NCBI GenBank assembly: GCA_030690875.1
Contig: JAUYFP010000045.1
Location: forward strand, 1-5,823
DNA length: 5,823 nucleotides
From: a bacterium
Lineage (GTDB): Bacteria; Patescibacteriota; Patescibacteriia; UBA1558; GWA2-36-10
Direction: 5' to 3'
In this document: positions 5,101-5,823 of the stretch, in pieces
Layout: each line of letters begins with the position of its first letter
Position numbering within the stretch: position 1 is the first letter of the stretch
The notes under the pieces: model-generated
What the model was told of the DNA's origin: nothing
Database searches by the model: none
The model's input: the letters and a program-made list of their open reading frames with translations, nothing else
Program-made: the position numbers and the translations under genes

Positions 5101-5632
5101 CTAATTTGTCTAGTTGTTTGTAGAATTCTTCTAAAGTTCCATTATTATCCACCTTAACAATAGCCTGCTCCATCAAAGCTGGTATTTCACTTTCCGCTTC
5201 TGCTTTTTCGTCCTGAACAAACTGTTCAAAGCTCTTATTGGCATCACCGGGATTTTCATTTCTTTTGACCAATCTCTCGTATCTGATTTTTTGATCTACC
5301 TCTATGGCTACTAAAATAAATCCGGATAATTTCTTTAAATGTTCTATATCTGTCAAACGACGAGCACCTTCAATAACCACCAATGGAGATTCAGCTGTGT
5401 GTGCATCTTGAGCAATGGTTTTAGATAAAATATCTTGGCTAAAATTCTCTCTTAATACTTGAGACAAACATTGCATATTGGCTCGAGAATCGGGTAAATA
5501 TAATCTCTTTAATAAATCTCTTAAAATAGTTGAAAACCTAAAAGAATCAGCTTGATATTTTTCTACAAAATACTTAGCCGCTACGCCCTTACCACTAGCC
5601 AATAACCCAGTAAAAACTAAAACTTTTTTCAT
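5084..5632 (-). CDS. P-loop nucleoside monophosphate kinase-like protein (AAA_18 / UPF0200-like)
   Basis: The 182-residue protein begins with a hydrophobic strand and a Walker A loop, GLLASGKG (residues 9-16), of the adenylate kinase / dephospho-CoA kinase type. Then come FRFSTILRDLLKRL (an NMP-binding-like helix), LVVIEGARRLTDIEHLKKL (Walker B-like strand and conserved Arg), FILVAIEVDQKIRYERLVKRNENPGD (lid-like basic segment) and a helical tail. The order of motifs and the NNGTLEEF ending resemble the archaeal UPF0200 / dephospho-CoA-kinase-like group and small (d)NMP kinases. Between dCMP deaminase and thyA, the likely substrate is a pyrimidine deoxynucleotide, but that is inference from context. 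Dephospho-CoA kinase itself is less likely. It starts 2 nt after the deaminase stop without a Shine-Dalgarno site and is the only clear gene here ending in TGA. Confidence 0.8.
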   Translation of the reverse strand: MKKVLVFTGLLASGKGVAAKYFVEKYQADSFRFSTILRDLLKRLYLPDSRANMQCLSQVLRENFSQDILSKTIAQDAHTAESPLVVIEGARRLTDIEHLKKLSGFILVAIEVDQKIRYERLVKRNENPGDANKSFEQFVQDEKAEAESEIPALMEQAIVKVDNNGTLEEFYKQLDKLVSARD

Positions 5633-5634
5633 TA

Positions 5635-5823
5635 TTATTTAAGATCACTAATTTCTAATTTTTTAGTTGGCACATATTTTTTGTACCTAATACCTGCCAA
5701 ATCAAACATTTTTTTAGTGGCGACTGAATATTCCTCATTAATATACTGATCATCAAGATAATAAACCTCCTTAACGCCACATTGAATAATTGTTTTAGCG
5801 CATTCATTGCACGGAAAAAGTGT
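5635..5823 (-). CDS. dCMP deaminase (C-terminal part; 5' end outside window)
   Basis: The frame runs in from the right edge and gives 62 residues. It opens with TLFPCNECAKTIIQCGVKEV, the Pro-Cys-x-x-Cys zinc half-site and following helix of the cytidine/deoxycytidylate deaminase fold, then a beta strand (VYYLDD), a helix with MFDLAGI, and a C-terminal tail ending ISDLK. The TLFPC-x-x-CAK form is characteristic of dCMP deaminases, which convert dCMP to dUMP and are usually allosterically controlled by dCTP/dTTP. The catalytic His-Ala-Glu half lies outside the window. The TAA stop is 2 nt from the kinase ATG, so the genes are tightly coupled. ComE-type or tRNA deaminases are alternatives, but the operon context favours dCMP. 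Confidence 0.9.
   Translation of the reverse strand, partial: TLFPCNECAKTIIQCGVKEVYYLDDQYINEEYSVATKKMFDLAGIRYKKYVPTKKLEISDLK

Noticed and set aside
5655..5772. AAGGAGG (5772-5766, minus) followed 12 nt later by an ATG opening a 32-codon frame inside the dCMP deaminase gene
   Set aside because: The spacing is long, the peptide has no features, and the gene in the other frame is clearly conserved. AAG-GAG there encodes Lys-Glu of the deaminase, so the match is probably chance.
1..5823. CRISPR array, tRNA or insertion sequence
   Set aside because: I found no regularly spaced direct repeats, no cloverleaf with a T-arm and no transposase frame on either strand.

Overview
The window is AT-rich and densely packed. 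It reads like a genome fragment from a reduced-genome bacterium, most likely of the Candidate Phyla Radiation (Patescibacteria, Parcubacteria-like). That assignment is inference. It rests on compact protein versions, near-zero gene spacing, no clear Shine-Dalgarno site at any visible start, a GatB/MiaA/Tmk set of that flavour, and a GC-rich REP-like palindrome in an intergenic gap. No 16S rRNA or ribosomal protein gene is present to fix the lineage.

Layout. At the left edge (1-566, + strand) is the 3' part of miaA, the tRNA A37 prenyltransferase. It appears to lack the helical insertion domain. The 567-913 gap is not empty. On the minus strand it holds a -35/-10 promoter (798-826), a roughly 215-nt structured RNA with a 23-bp closing helix, and a 12-bp hairpin terminator (574-613) that can also end miaA. 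Two small hairpins (838-858 and 885-899) lie between this RNA gene and gatB.

From 914 to the right edge everything is on the minus strand and probably one operon. In transcription order it is: dCMP deaminase (3' part only), a P-loop NMP/dNMP kinase-like protein, thyA, folA, dut, tmk, gatB. Most junctions are 2-22 nt or overlap (TAATG between tmk and gatB). The exceptions are a 105-nt gap before thyA, with a stem-loop and a short relic-like reading frame, and an 81-nt gap between dut and tmk filled by a palindromic element.

Functionally this is nearly a complete dTTP-supply module. dCMP deaminase and dUTPase make dUMP, thymidylate synthase makes dTMP and dihydrofolate, DHFR recycles the folate, and Tmk makes dTDP. 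The kinase may serve another (d)NMP. GatB at the end belongs to translation (Glu/Asp-tRNA amidotransferase).

The most striking points are these. (1) The thymidylate synthase homologue has Asp215 where dUMP-specific enzymes have the Asn that reads the pyrimidine C4 edge, and Pro185 in place of the His after the catalytic Cys. Both changes point towards dCMP-type recognition, in an operon that also encodes dCMP deaminase. (2) The free-standing minus-strand RNA has 6S-like architecture. (3) MiaA lacks its insertion domain. (4) DHFR lacks the conserved active-site Trp.
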